This document shows positions 1 to 6,613 of a DNA stretch of 8,738 bases, piece by piece. The notes under the pieces were generated by a model, which saw only the letters and a list, made by a program, of their open reading frames with translations, searched no databases and was not told the origin of the DNA. How positions within the stretch are numbered: the first letter of the stretch is position 1; every line of letters begins with the position of its first letter. The translations under genes were made by a program, and so were the position numbers. The DNA lies in the NCBI GenBank assembly GCA_946186535.1, contig CAMHNT010000084.1, forward strand, positions 1 to 8,738. The letters run 5' to 3'. Source of the DNA: an uncultured Clostridia bacterium. GTDB lineage: Bacteria > Bacillota > Clostridia > Oscillospirales > Acutalibacteraceae.

Positions 1-1454
1 ATATTAACAATCACAGCTTTCATTACGAAATCGAAAATTTGACAAGACTGTTTTTTCCGAACACAAAACTTGAAACAGTACGAGAAATTCCGGAAGTTTT
101 GACTCCTCCGTATATTTATACGGAATATACCGATAACGGAGGAAATATCGATATATTTATCGATATTTATGTAGATGAATTTCACGAGAAAAATAAACAG
201 AGCTTTTCACCGGATAACGATAATCTTGAGCTTGAGATGGCTTTGATGCTTTTTGAAAAATTTACAAAGCTGACTGAGGTAACGCCTCCTTGGGGAGTGC
301 TCACAGGAGTACGTCCAATAAAGCTTTTCAGACGTCTTTCAAATGAAAAAGGATTCGATTATGCCGTCGATTATTTTTTGAACAAGTTTAAGGTGAGCGA
401 GGAGAAAACCGCTCTGACTATTGAAACGGAAAAGAACGAGAGAGCCATTCTCGAGCTTTCGCAGGAAATGTCATACAGCCTTTATATATCCATTCCGTTC
501 TGTCCGAGCCGATGCAGCTACTGTTCCTTTGTGTCGGCAAGCGTTGAAAGGACAAAGCACCTTGTAGAGCCTTATGTAGAGCTTTTGTGCAGGGAGCTTG
601 AAGAAACTGCGGATTATGCAAAAAAGCTCGGGCTTCGTCTTGAGTCGGTCTATATGGGAGGAGGTACTCCTACAACTCTGAGTTCAGAGCAGATGAGAAG
701 AGTCCTTGAAACCGTGAGAAACAGCTTTGATCTGTCGTATTGCAGGGAGTTCACGGTAGAAGCGGGAAGACCCGACACAATCACCGATGAAAAGCTGAAG
801 GCAATCATGGAATGCGGAGTTGACAGAATAAGTATCAATCCTCAGACGCTTAATGACGACGTGCTGAAAAACATCGGAAGAAGGCATACCGCCGTTCAGG
901 TCATTGAAACATTTGAGGCGGCAAGAAGATACGGATTTAATCACATAAATATGGATCTGATCGTCGGGCTGCCGGGCGATACGTTCGAAAGCTTCACGGA
1001 TACCCTTGACAGGATCACGGAGCTTTCGCCCGAAAGTATTACCGTTCATACACTCTCAATGAAGCGTGCGTCAACCCTCACAAAGGACGGCAAGACCCTC
1101 GATAAGGAGGAAGCCGAAACCACGGCAAAAATGCTTTCTTACGCAAATAAAAGACTTCACGAAAACGAATACTATCCGTACTACCTCTATCGTCAGAGCA
1201 GAATGGTTGGGAATATGGAAAACACCGGCTGGTCCAAGGTCGGAAAAGAGGGAATTTACAACGTCTTTATTATGGACGAAACTCACACGATACTTGCCTG
1301 CGGCGCAGGAGCCGTGAGCAAGCTCAAGGACTCCAAAAAAGACTGTCTTGAACGCATATTTAACTACAAATATCCATACGAATATATTAACGACTTCGAC
1401 GAAATTTTAAAACGCAAAGAAAGGATTGAGTCTTTCTATGCAGAGCATTACTAA
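1..1454 (+). CDS. hemZ: HemZ-type radical SAM protein (oxygen-independent coproporphyrinogen III oxidase family), 5'-truncated by the window
   Basis: A radical SAM enzyme of the HemN/HemW/HemZ family. The cluster motif CPSRCSYC (CxxxCxxC, nt 501-524) would bind the 4Fe-4S cluster, and GGGTPT (nt 657-674) is the usual SAM-contact motif. The conserved stretches VEAGRPDTIT, DRISINPQ and NINMDLI/VGLPG-like follow in the HemZ order, as does the HemZ-specific N-terminal WGVLTGVRPIKL. The reading frame stays open leftwards from the TTG at 39 to position 3 (I-N-N-H-S-F-H-Y-E-I-E-N), and these residues look like genuine HemZ N-terminus, so the real start lies just outside the window and codons run from position 3. 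B. subtilis HemZ is assigned to anaerobic haem synthesis, but many relatives are haem chaperones (HemW) and the true reaction of this protein is unproven. Its 3' end overlaps the next gene by 17 bases, so the two are probably co-transcribed. The family is certain; the substrate is less so. Confidence 0.93.
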   Translation, partial: INNHSFHYEIENLTRLFFPNTKLETVREIPEVLTPPYIYTEYTDNGGNIDIFIDIYVDEFHEKNKQSFSPDNDNLELEMALMLFEKFTKLTEVTPPWGVLTGVRPIKLFRRLSNEKGFDYAVDYFLNKFKVSEEKTALTIETEKNERAILELSQEMSYSLYISIPFCPSRCSYCSFVSASVERTKHLVEPYVELLCRELEETADYAKKLGLRLESVYMGGGTPTTLSSEQMRRVLETVRNSFDLSYCREFTVEAGRPDTITDEKLKAIMECGVDRISINPQTLNDDVLKNIGRRHTAVQVIETFEAARRYGFNHINMDLIVGLPGDTFESFTDTLDRITELSPESITVHTLSMKRASTLTKDGKTLDKEEAETTAKMLSYANKRLHENEYYPYYLYRQSRMVGNMENTGWSKVGKEGIYNVFIMDETHTILACGAGAVSKLKDSKKDCLERIFNYKYPYEYINDFDEILKRKERIESFYAEHY

Positions 1455-2409
1455 TTCATACAGAAGATATGCGCTGACATTGAATAAAATCAATGAATAC
1501 GCAAGAAAAGATCCCGAAGGCTTCGTAAAAATGTCGGAAAATGCATACAGAACCGATATCAAGGAGATAGCCAAAGGAATCCTGAATTCGAAGCACAGAT
1601 GCAAGGTTATCATGCTTGCAGGTCCTTCCGCGTCGGGAAAAACGACGACTGCCCATATACTCCAGGAGGAACTCCTAAACCTCGGCTGCGGTTCGGAAAT
1701 AATTTCAATGGACAATTTTTATCTCGGTGAATCAAGCTGTCCGAGAACTCCTGAGGGTAAGCCTGATTTCGAATCGGTGGACGCTCTCAATATTCCTCAG
1801 ATAGAAGAGTGTATTTCCGATCTTTTGCAGTACGGCTCGTACGATATAGCACAGTTTGATTTTGCGAAGAGCAGACCTAAAGAAGAAAAAGTAAAAATAA
1901 ATCTTCATAATGACTCGATTGCGATTATCGAAGGTATTCACGCTCTTAATCCGATTTTCACAAAGCATATAAAATCCGTTGCCGGACTGAAAAAAATTTA
2001 CATAAGCGTAAAGCAGGGTATAAGGGAATCCGGACGTACATGTTATGTCCTGACGGCGGCTGAGCTGAGATTGTTCAGGCGTGTTGTGCGCGACTACAAG
2101 TTCAGAGGAAGCTCTGCGGAGCATACTCTCGGAATGTGGGAAAATGTTCTTTTCGGCGAGAAAAAATATATAGTTCCTTTTAAATATTCCGGCGACATTA
2201 CGATTAACTCTATCCATATCTATGAGCCGTGTATAACAGCAACCGAAGCTGTTCCGCTTCTGAAAGAGGTTCCCGTTACGAGCGAAGAATATGCTTATGC
2301 ACAGAATCTTATTGAGCGTGCGGCAAGGTTTGAGAAGATTTCTGAAATATACGTTCCGGAAAATTCGCTTATGAGAGAGTTTCTCGGCAATGGAAAGTAT
2401 AAATATTAA
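1438..2409 (+). CDS. Uridine kinase-like nucleoside kinase (P-loop, PRK/Udk family)
   Basis: A 323-residue P-loop kinase of the phosphoribulokinase/uridine kinase family. Residues 62-70 (GPSASGKTT) form the Walker A loop, with K68 expected to contact ATP phosphates. MDNFY around D92 is the uridine-kinase substrate/metal motif, and IIEGIHALNP at 163-172 is the conserved strand found in Udk proteins. It probably phosphorylates a nucleoside in pyrimidine salvage, but the substrate cannot be read from sequence. Many clostridial relatives are about 550 residues with an N-terminal TGS-type region; this one has only about 55 residues before the P-loop, so it is the short form. I chose ATG 1438 (inside hemZ, 17-base overlap) with AAAGGA at 1420-1425 as ribosome site. 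TTG 1426 is an in-frame alternative that would add four residues. Confidence 0.85.
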   Translation: MQSITNSYRRYALTLNKINEYARKDPEGFVKMSENAYRTDIKEIAKGILNSKHRCKVIMLAGPSASGKTTTAHILQEELLNLGCGSEIISMDNFYLGESSCPRTPEGKPDFESVDALNIPQIEECISDLLQYGSYDIAQFDFAKSRPKEEKVKINLHNDSIAIIEGIHALNPIFTKHIKSVAGLKKIYISVKQGIRESGRTCYVLTAAELRLFRRVVRDYKFRGSSAEHTLGMWENVLFGEKKYIVPFKYSGDITINSIHIYEPCITATEAVPLLKEVPVTSEEYAYAQNLIERAARFEKISEIYVPENSLMREFLGNGKYKY

Positions 2410-2440
2410 TAACTAAATAAACAATAAACATGCGATCATT

Positions 2441-2457
2441 TTCAGCAAAATGCTGAA
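2441..2457 (+). terminator. Weak hairpin after the nucleoside kinase gene (possible terminator)
   Basis: TTCAGC (2441-2446) and GCTGAA (2452-2457) form a perfect 6-bp stem with an AAAAT loop, 31 bases after the kinase stop codon. What follows is TTATTAAAAC, a poor T-run, so this may be only a weak terminator or an mRNA-end stabilising hairpin. Its location between an operon end and a new promoter is the main support. Confidence 0.3.
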
Positions 2458-2511
2458 TTATTAAAACAGAGTAAAAATTAACATTTTGTTCTATTTTTTA
2501 ATTCCGTTAAG

Positions 2512-2520
2512 TGGTATAAT
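2512..2520 (+). promoter_or_regulatory. Sigma-A promoter with extended -10 for the zinc-ribbon gene
   Basis: TATAAT at 2515-2520 is a perfect -10 preceded by TG at 2512-2513, giving the extended form TGnTATAAT. No good -35 lies 16-18 bases upstream, where the sequence is just T-rich; an extended -10 can compensate for that. Transcription would start near 2527 and give a leader of roughly 125 bases before the ATG at 2653. Confidence 0.6.
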
Positions 2521-2563
2521 GTATTCGCATTTTTATAGAATTTGCATTTCAAAATTAGTAGAT

Positions 2564-2636
2564 CTTTAACGAATTAAAGCCGTTTGCCGTTTGGATTATC
2601 TGATTATCCGGATATTTTCGGCGGCAGTCCGGCAAA
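2564..2636 (+). promoter_or_regulatory. Structured 5' leader of the zinc-ribbon gene
   Basis: The leader has a perfect hairpin, CTTTAA (2564-2569), loop CGAA, TTAAAG (2574-2579). It is followed by nested complementary blocks. TTTGCCG (2583-2589) pairs perfectly with CGGCAAA (2630-2636), directly against the ribosome site. GGAT (2593-2596) pairs with ATCC (2606-2609). GCCG at 2586-2589 can instead pair with CGGC at 2619-2622, so two folds compete. I do not recognise a known riboswitch class. The structure is seen by eye; regulation is inference. Confidence 0.4.
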
Positions 2637-2652
2637 AAGGGAGGATTTAAAA

Positions 2653-3177
2653 ATGAGTTTATTTGATGACGTAATCGTAAATGTGGCAGCGGCTGTTGAC
2701 GCATTCGGCAATAAAGCAACCGAAGTAGTCGACAGATCCAGAGTGAGAGTTTCTTCGGCGGAGCTTAAAAGCAAGATATCTGCTCAGTTTGAAACACTCG
2801 GCAGATATGTTTATGATACAAACGTAACGGGAACAACGGATCAGAGCGTTGTTGATCAGTATGTAAACGATATTACAGTACTCATTAACGAGCTTAAGAC
2901 TTTGCAGGATACCCTGAATGCCGCAGGCGACAGGATTATTTGTCCGAAATGCTGCTGCAGCAATTCGAACGACAGTCTTTTCTGCAAGAGATGCGGCGCT
3001 ACTCTCGATTTTGCAAATTCCTACACGGTTCCTGTTCCACAGCCCGTGAACGAAGCTGCTGCTGCTCAAGAGCCGAAGGAGTCCGAAGTACCTGCTGAAA
3101 CAGCTCCTTCCGGTGGGGAGACTTCACAGGCAGATGTTCCTTCCGAAAACGGATCGGAGGAAGTTTCCGGAAACTGA
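2653..3177 (+). CDS. Small zinc-ribbon protein with disordered acidic C-terminal tail, function unknown
   Basis: I do not recognise a specific family for this 174-residue protein. Residues 1-95 are predicted mostly helical and polar (Ser/Val/Asp/Lys-rich), with no membrane segment or signal peptide. Residues 97-115 hold a zinc ribbon, CxxC then CxxC (C97, C100, C111, C114) ending in CG, with two extra cysteines at 101-102 next to the first knuckle. From about 125 to the end the chain is low-complexity Pro/Glu/Ala/Ser and acidic, probably disordered. The start ATG 2653 is set by a strong AGGGAGGA ribosome site at 2638-2645, eight bases upstream; the frame stays open to a TTG at 2584, but that lies in the structured leader without a ribosome site. 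It seems to be a one-gene unit with its own promoter. This layout resembles clostridial 'zinc ribbon domain-containing protein' entries that have no assigned role. Confidence 0.8.
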   Translation: MSLFDDVIVNVAAAVDAFGNKATEVVDRSRVRVSSAELKSKISAQFETLGRYVYDTNVTGTTDQSVVDQYVNDITVLINELKTLQDTLNAAGDRIICPKCCCSNSNDSLFCKRCGATLDFANSYTVPVPQPVNEAAAAQEPKESEVPAETAPSGGETSQADVPSENGSEEVSGN

Positions 3178-3202
3178 TTTATTTTTATTGCGGTAATCGA
3201 CT

Positions 3203-3251
3203 TAAAGGTAATACGCTGCGGTTTTTATGATTCTGTGGTGTATTACCTTTA
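3203..3251 (+). terminator. Long imperfect hairpin downstream of the zinc-ribbon gene (terminator or leader element)
   Basis: TAAAGGTAATAC (3203-3214) is perfectly complementary to GTATTACCTTTA (3240-3251). In plus-strand RNA the stem continues inward for seven more pairs (3215-3221 with 3233-3239), four of them G-U, leaving an 11-base loop at 3222-3232. That makes 19 pairs. The T-run after the right arm is weak (TTTAGTTTGG), so as a terminator it is atypical. It sits 25 bases after the zinc-ribbon stop and about 60 before the flippase start, so it ends one transcript or shapes the next leader. Confidence 0.45.
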
Positions 3252-3310
3252 GTTTGGTACATATCATAAAGTTTATAGAGTTATAAAGTTTGTTGAAAAG
3301 AGGAGTTTGT

Positions 3311-5035
3311 TTGAAAAAGAATAAAGCGAATAAAAAGCAGAGCTTTATACTGGGAGCGGCAATACTGACTTTTTGTCTTTTGATTGTAAAAATAATCGGA
3401 ATGCTGTACAAGGTCAGCTTGTCGAGACTCTACGGAGGTGTAGGCGCAGGATTGCTGAACAACGCATACGAGTTGTATATCCCGCTGTTTACTCTTGCTA
3501 CTGCAGGTTTTCCGATAGCCGTTTCCCGAATGGTGTCCGAAAGTATGTCAAAGGGCAGATACAGAGACGTAAAAAGGATAAAAGACGTTGCGGTTCCGTT
3601 TTTCGTCATTGCGGGTATAATTAGCTGCCTTCTGATGGTTCTCTTCAGCTTTTTTTATGTAAGAATAATCGATGCCCCCGATTCGTTTATTTCAATGCTG
3701 GTGCTTGCTCCGGCTATCTTTTTCGGCTGTCTTGTATCGGCGTACAGAGGTTACTACGAGGGCATGAGAAATATGGTGCCTACATCGGTTTCCGAAATCG
3801 TTGAGGCATTCGTTAAGCTTGCCGTAGGTTATTCGTTCGCTTATTTTGTGATGAATTACGGTGAAAAGCTTTTTGGTATCAAAGACAATAACGAGCTTTT
3901 GAAATATTCCGTGGCTGCTGCTATTTTTGGTATTACGCTCGGTTCGTTTTTCAGCTTTTTATATATTTATCTGCGCTATAAAATCCAGGGTGACGGAATT
4001 ACGGCTGAGATGCTTAGAACTTCACCTCGCCCGCGAAGCAAGCGCGACACGTTCAACATCCTTCTGCACACAGCAATTCCTATCGGTCTCGGCGCACTCA
4101 TAATGAGTGTTGCAGGTACAGTCGATTCGGCTCTTATCCAGAGGCGTCTTATTTCGATGATGTCAAATTCGCCGGAATCGCTTCTTAGTCAGTACACAGG
4201 CTTGATTCCTCAGGAAACGGTTGACGGGGGAAAGGTTCATACCTACCTCTGGGGTTGCTACGGTTATGCTCTTACTATTATGAATCTTGTCGTAACCGTA
4301 ACCCAGGCGTTCGGAACGACGGCTATGCCTAATGTAACGGACGCATACACAAAAGGCAACAGGGAGTACCTTAAAAGCAGTATAGAAACCGTTATGAGAG
4401 TAACGTTCATTTTCACAATTCCTGCCGGTCTTGGTCTTACTGTTCTTGCTGAGCCTATAATGCATGTTGTATACGGTTATACTGACGGCGTTGACATTTC
4501 AATAGAAATACTTAAATTAATGGGTATTGCGGTTATTGTATTTGCAGCGGCAACTCCAATGTGCAGTATGCTTCAGGCAGTTGGCAGAGTCGATATGCCG
4601 CTGAAGCTCTATGCAATCGGTATGCTCATTAAGGTGGTTTCAAACTATATTTTCTGCGGAATTCCTCAGATCAACGTACAGGGCGGAAGTATCGGTACAT
4701 TTCTTTGTTACGCTTTTGTAATAGTTGTGTCGATTTATGTATTGGTAAAAGAAACGGGAATAGTCCCGGACTTTAAAGTAGCCGTAATAAAACCTTTAAT
4801 AGCTTCTGTAATCTGTGCGGTTTCGGCACGTTTGTCATATGACCTTTTGTCAAAAGTAATAACGACAGTCAGATTTGCCGTTATTATCAACACTGCTCTG
4901 TCTGTGATTGTTGCGTGTATATTTTATGTTGTTTTTCTGCTGTTGCTTAGAGCAATTACCAAAAATGATATTTTGATGTTACCTAAAGGTAACAAAATTG
5001 TAACTATTCTTGAAAAATATCACTTAATAGGGTAA
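3311..5035 (+). CDS. spoVB: SpoVB/YabM-like polytopic flippase (MATE/MurJ/PST superfamily)
   Basis: A 574-residue integral membrane protein of the polysaccharide-transporter branch of the MOP superfamily. This branch includes lipid II flippases and SpoVB, which is needed for spore cortex peptidoglycan in B. subtilis. After a short basic N-terminus (MKKNKANKKQ) come many hydrophobic segments spread over the whole length, consistent with about 14 membrane helices. The N-terminal motifs KIIGMLYKVSLSRLYG and AGFPIAVSRMVSE are typical of this group, and a hydrophilic loop lies near nt 4140-4240. I chose TTG 3311 because AGAGGAG at 3299-3305 sits five bases before it; TTG 3290 would add seven residues but lacks a ribosome site. 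It directly precedes mazG, as yabM does in B. subtilis, so yabM is the syntenic counterpart. The symbol spoVB follows common clostridial annotation, and the cargo is inferred. No convincing promoter was seen in the A/T-rich stretch before it. Confidence 0.85.
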   Translation: MKKNKANKKQSFILGAAILTFCLLIVKIIGMLYKVSLSRLYGGVGAGLLNNAYELYIPLFTLATAGFPIAVSRMVSESMSKGRYRDVKRIKDVAVPFFVIAGIISCLLMVLFSFFYVRIIDAPDSFISMLVLAPAIFFGCLVSAYRGYYEGMRNMVPTSVSEIVEAFVKLAVGYSFAYFVMNYGEKLFGIKDNNELLKYSVAAAIFGITLGSFFSFLYIYLRYKIQGDGITAEMLRTSPRPRSKRDTFNILLHTAIPIGLGALIMSVAGTVDSALIQRRLISMMSNSPESLLSQYTGLIPQETVDGGKVHTYLWGCYGYALTIMNLVVTVTQAFGTTAMPNVTDAYTKGNREYLKSSIETVMRVTFIFTIPAGLGLTVLAEPIMHVVYGYTDGVDISIEILKLMGIAVIVFAAATPMCSMLQAVGRVDMPLKLYAIGMLIKVVSNYIFCGIPQINVQGGSIGTFLCYAFVIVVSIYVLVKETGIVPDFKVAVIKPLIASVICAVSARLSYDLLSKVITTVRFAVIINTALSVIVACIFYVVFLLLLRAITKNDILMLPKGNKIVTILEKYHLIG

Positions 5036-5107
5036 AATAGCTAAATAGCAAATCCTTCTGAATCAGTGTTAAGATTAAATTGTTTAAGTTTGATCGGGAG
5101 TTAAAAA

Positions 5108-5899
5108 ATGGAATTTGAGTTTAAAGAAAAGTATGATTTTGAAGATCTCGTTGAGGTTGTGAGATGTCTCAGACTTCCCGACGGCTGTCCGTGGGATAAG
5201 GAGCAGACTCACAAATCAATAAGACAGGATTTTATTGAAGAAACGTATGAGGTTATCGAAGCTATAGACAACGAGGATACGGCGCTTCTTCGTGAGGAAC
5301 TCGGAGACGTCCTCCTTCAGGTTGTTTTCCATGCTCAGATCGAGCGTGAAAAAGGTGTTTTCGATATCCATGACGTGGCAAACGATATTTGTCAGAAAAT
5401 GATTATAAGACATCCTCACGTTTTCGGCGACGTAAATGCGGATACTACAGAAAAAGTTCTCGATAACTGGGACAAAATAAAAATGCAGACCAAGTCTCAG
5501 AACACCCAGTCGGAGTCAATGGACAGTATCGCAAGGTCGCTTCCGTCTCTTATACGTGCATCAAAAATGCAAAAGAAGGCTGCGAAGGTCGGATTTGACT
5601 TTCAGTGTCTTGATGACGCTGCGGCGAAGGTTACCGAAGAACTTTCCGAAGTTAAAGCGGCATGCGAAAGCGGTGACGAAAACGCTAAGGCAGAGGAGAT
5701 CGGAGATCTTTTGTTTTCGGTTGTCAATGTTGCGAGATTGGCGGGTGTTGACAGTGAAAAGGCTCTTTACGATGCCTGTGAGAAGTTTCTCTCAAGATTT
5801 ACGTCAATGGAAAAGTCGGCGAACGAAAACGGTACCGATCTGAATGATTTAAGTTTATCCGAGCTTGATTCCCTTTGGGAAGAAGCTAAAAATAAATAA
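5108..5899 (+). CDS. mazG: MazG nucleoside triphosphate pyrophosphohydrolase
   Basis: MazG hydrolyses nucleoside triphosphates to monophosphate and pyrophosphate, cleaning the nucleotide pool. The 263-residue length equals that of E. coli MazG and the two tandem MazG domains are visible. The first has GCPWDKEQTH (26-35) and metal-binding carboxylates E44, E45 and E48 (EETYE) with E64 and D67 (EELGD). The second starts near residue 150 with ASKMQKKAAKVGFDF, followed by TEELSEV and AEEIGDLL. Both acidic motif sets are intact. Unlike B. subtilis YabN, the protein has no N-terminal tetrapyrrole-methylase domain. The start ATG 5108 has CGGGAG at 5095-5100, seven bases upstream. A 72-base gap follows the flippase gene; I saw no clear promoter there, so the two are probably co-transcribed. 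Confidence 0.95.
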   Translation: MEFEFKEKYDFEDLVEVVRCLRLPDGCPWDKEQTHKSIRQDFIEETYEVIEAIDNEDTALLREELGDVLLQVVFHAQIEREKGVFDIHDVANDICQKMIIRHPHVFGDVNADTTEKVLDNWDKIKMQTKSQNTQSESMDSIARSLPSLIRASKMQKKAAKVGFDFQCLDDAAAKVTEELSEVKAACESGDENAKAEEIGDLLFSVVNVARLAGVDSEKALYDACEKFLSRFTSMEKSANENGTDLNDLSLSELDSLWEEAKNK

Positions 5900-5910
5900 T
5901 TAAAAATTAA

Positions 5911-5931
5911 CAGCTGTCATTATGATGGCTG
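5911..5931 (+). promoter_or_regulatory. Hairpin just upstream of the HU ribosome site
   Basis: Bases 5911-5918 (CAGCTGTC) pair with 5924-5931 (GATGGCTG), including two adjacent U-G/G-U wobbles, around the five-base loop ATTAT. It ends three bases before the GGAGG at 5935-5939, so it leaves the ribosome site exposed. It could protect the HU mRNA 5' end after processing or help keep the site single-stranded. It is short and could be chance. Confidence 0.3.
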
Positions 5932-5945
5932 AACGGAGGTTTTTT

Positions 5946-6224
5946 ATGAATAAGACAGATTTAATCGCAGCAGTTGCGGAAAAGAGCGACATTACCAAGA
6001 AAGATGCAGAGAAGACAGTATCTGCTGTTATCGATACTATCATTGAGGCTGTTGCAAACGGCGAGAAAGTTCAGATCGTTGGTTTCGGTACATTTGAGCA
6101 GAGAACACGCAAGGAGAGAACCGGTGTTGATCCGAGAACTCACGAGTCAATCACTATTCCCGAGTCAAAGGTTCCTGCATTCAAGCCCGGTAAGGCTTTC
6201 AAGGAAACTGTTGACAAGAAGTAA
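5946..6224 (+). CDS. hup: DNA-binding protein HU (nucleoid-associated)
   Basis: A 92-residue HU-family protein, the standard length. HU acts as a dimer that bends and compacts DNA through two beta arms. The N-terminus MNKTDLIAAVAEKS, the core GFGTF at 46-50, the basic arm start R53-T-R-K-E-R58, and the closing PAFKPGK at 77-83 are all characteristic. The start ATG 5946 is decided by a strong GGAGG at 5935-5939 six bases upstream; ATGs at 5922 and 5925 are in frame but lie upstream of that site. HU sits between mazG and rqcP, a place where B. subtilis has no HU gene. A likely terminator downstream suggests most transcripts end here, fitting an abundant protein. Confidence 0.96.
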   Translation: MNKTDLIAAVAEKSDITKKDAEKTVSAVIDTIIEAVANGEKVQIVGFGTFEQRTRKERTGVDPRTHESITIPESKVPAFKPGKAFKETVDKK

Positions 6225-6265
6225 TTTTTTACTACATTGACATTTTGAGGAAATGCTGACAGACC

Positions 6266-6291
6266 GCTGCGCTTAAAGCACGGCTTTTGTT
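6266..6291 (+). terminator. Probable rho-independent terminator after HU
   Basis: GCTGCGC (6266-6272) pairs with GCACGGC (6278-6284) around the loop TTAAA, with one C-A mismatch and one U-G pair. TTTTGTT follows at once. The GC-rich stem plus T-run placed 42 bases after the HU stop is a standard terminator arrangement. An alternative fold (6270-6276 with 6290-6296) is possible. Confidence 0.5.
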
Positions 6292-6309
6292 AAGTGATTC
6301 CTTGACATA

Positions 6310-6351
6310 GGTGCAGGCTTTACTGAAAAGGAGTCTGCACCGATTTATTTT
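6310..6351 (+). terminator. Second hairpin before rqcP (terminator or leader structure)
   Basis: GGTGCAG (6310-6316) and CTGCACC (6335-6341) are perfect complements. The stem can extend inward by five more pairs, three of them G-U. GATTTATTTT follows, which is T-rich but broken. It lies 16 bases before the rqcP ribosome site, so it may be a second terminator for HU readthrough or a leader hairpin on rqcP mRNA. Confidence 0.4.
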
Positions 6352-6370
6352 ATAACAGGAGAAGTATAAA

Positions 6371-6613
6371 ATGAGATTGGATAAATATTTGAAAATTTCA
6401 AGAATAATAAAAAGAAGAACCGTTGCAAACGAAGCGTGCGACGCAGGAAGAGTTCTTGTTAACGATAAGGTTGAAAGAGCGTCATATGCCGTAAAAATAG
6501 GTGACGTTATTGAAGTCCAGCTTGGCGCAAAGCCTCTCAGAGTTGAAGTTCTTAGTATTAACGAATACGCAAAAAAAGAGGAAGCGCCGCTTATGTACAA
6601 GGTCCTTCAGTAA
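6371..6613 (+). CDS. rqcP: RqcP, S4-domain ribosome quality-control factor (YabO)
   Basis: An 80-residue protein that is almost entirely one S4 RNA-binding domain, close in length to the 86-residue B. subtilis RqcP (YabO). In Bacillus, RqcP binds obstructed 50S subunits and, with RqcH, supports C-terminal alanine tailing of stalled nascent chains. The basic start MRLDKYLKISRIIKRRT, then AGRVLVNDKV and KIGDVIEV are the S4 signature, and the tail KKEEAPLMYKVL matches the YabO C-terminus (KKEEAANMY). AGGAG at 6357-6361 lies nine bases before ATG 6371. A generic S4/Hsp15-like role is the alternative, but synteny with yabN upstream and yabP downstream favours RqcP. I saw no rqcP promoter that I trust. 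Confidence 0.9.
   Translation: MRLDKYLKISRIIKRRTVANEACDAGRVLVNDKVERASYAVKIGDVIEVQLGAKPLRVEVLSINEYAKKEEAPLMYKVLQ

Noticed and set aside
39..41. TTG as the start codon of hemZ
   Set aside because: The frame stays open to the window edge and the upstream residues look like HemZ N-terminus; there is no ribosome site before this TTG.
684..1049. Minus-strand open frame within hemZ
   Set aside because: It lies wholly inside a well-supported coding gene, has no recognisable motifs, and is explained as an antisense shadow.
1732..2217. 161-codon minus-strand open frame in the nucleoside kinase gene
   Set aside because: The opposite strand encodes conserved kinase motifs across this region and the antisense product has no family features.
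4979..4992. TTACCT-AA-AGGTAA inverted repeat, partly resembling the 3203-3251 stem
   Set aside because: It is inside the flippase coding sequence, has a two-base loop, and shares only a short A/T-rich core with the other repeat.
5865..5892. Possible HU promoter TTGATT-16-TAAAAA at the mazG 3' end
   Set aside because: Both hexamers are only four of six to consensus in A/T-rich sequence; too weak to list.
6237..6242. TTGACA as a -35 element downstream of HU
   Set aside because: No -10-like hexamer lies 16-18 bases downstream.
6302..6307. Perfect TTGACA before rqcP
   Set aside because: The expected -10 position falls in GAAAAG inside the hairpin; no usable -10 is seen.
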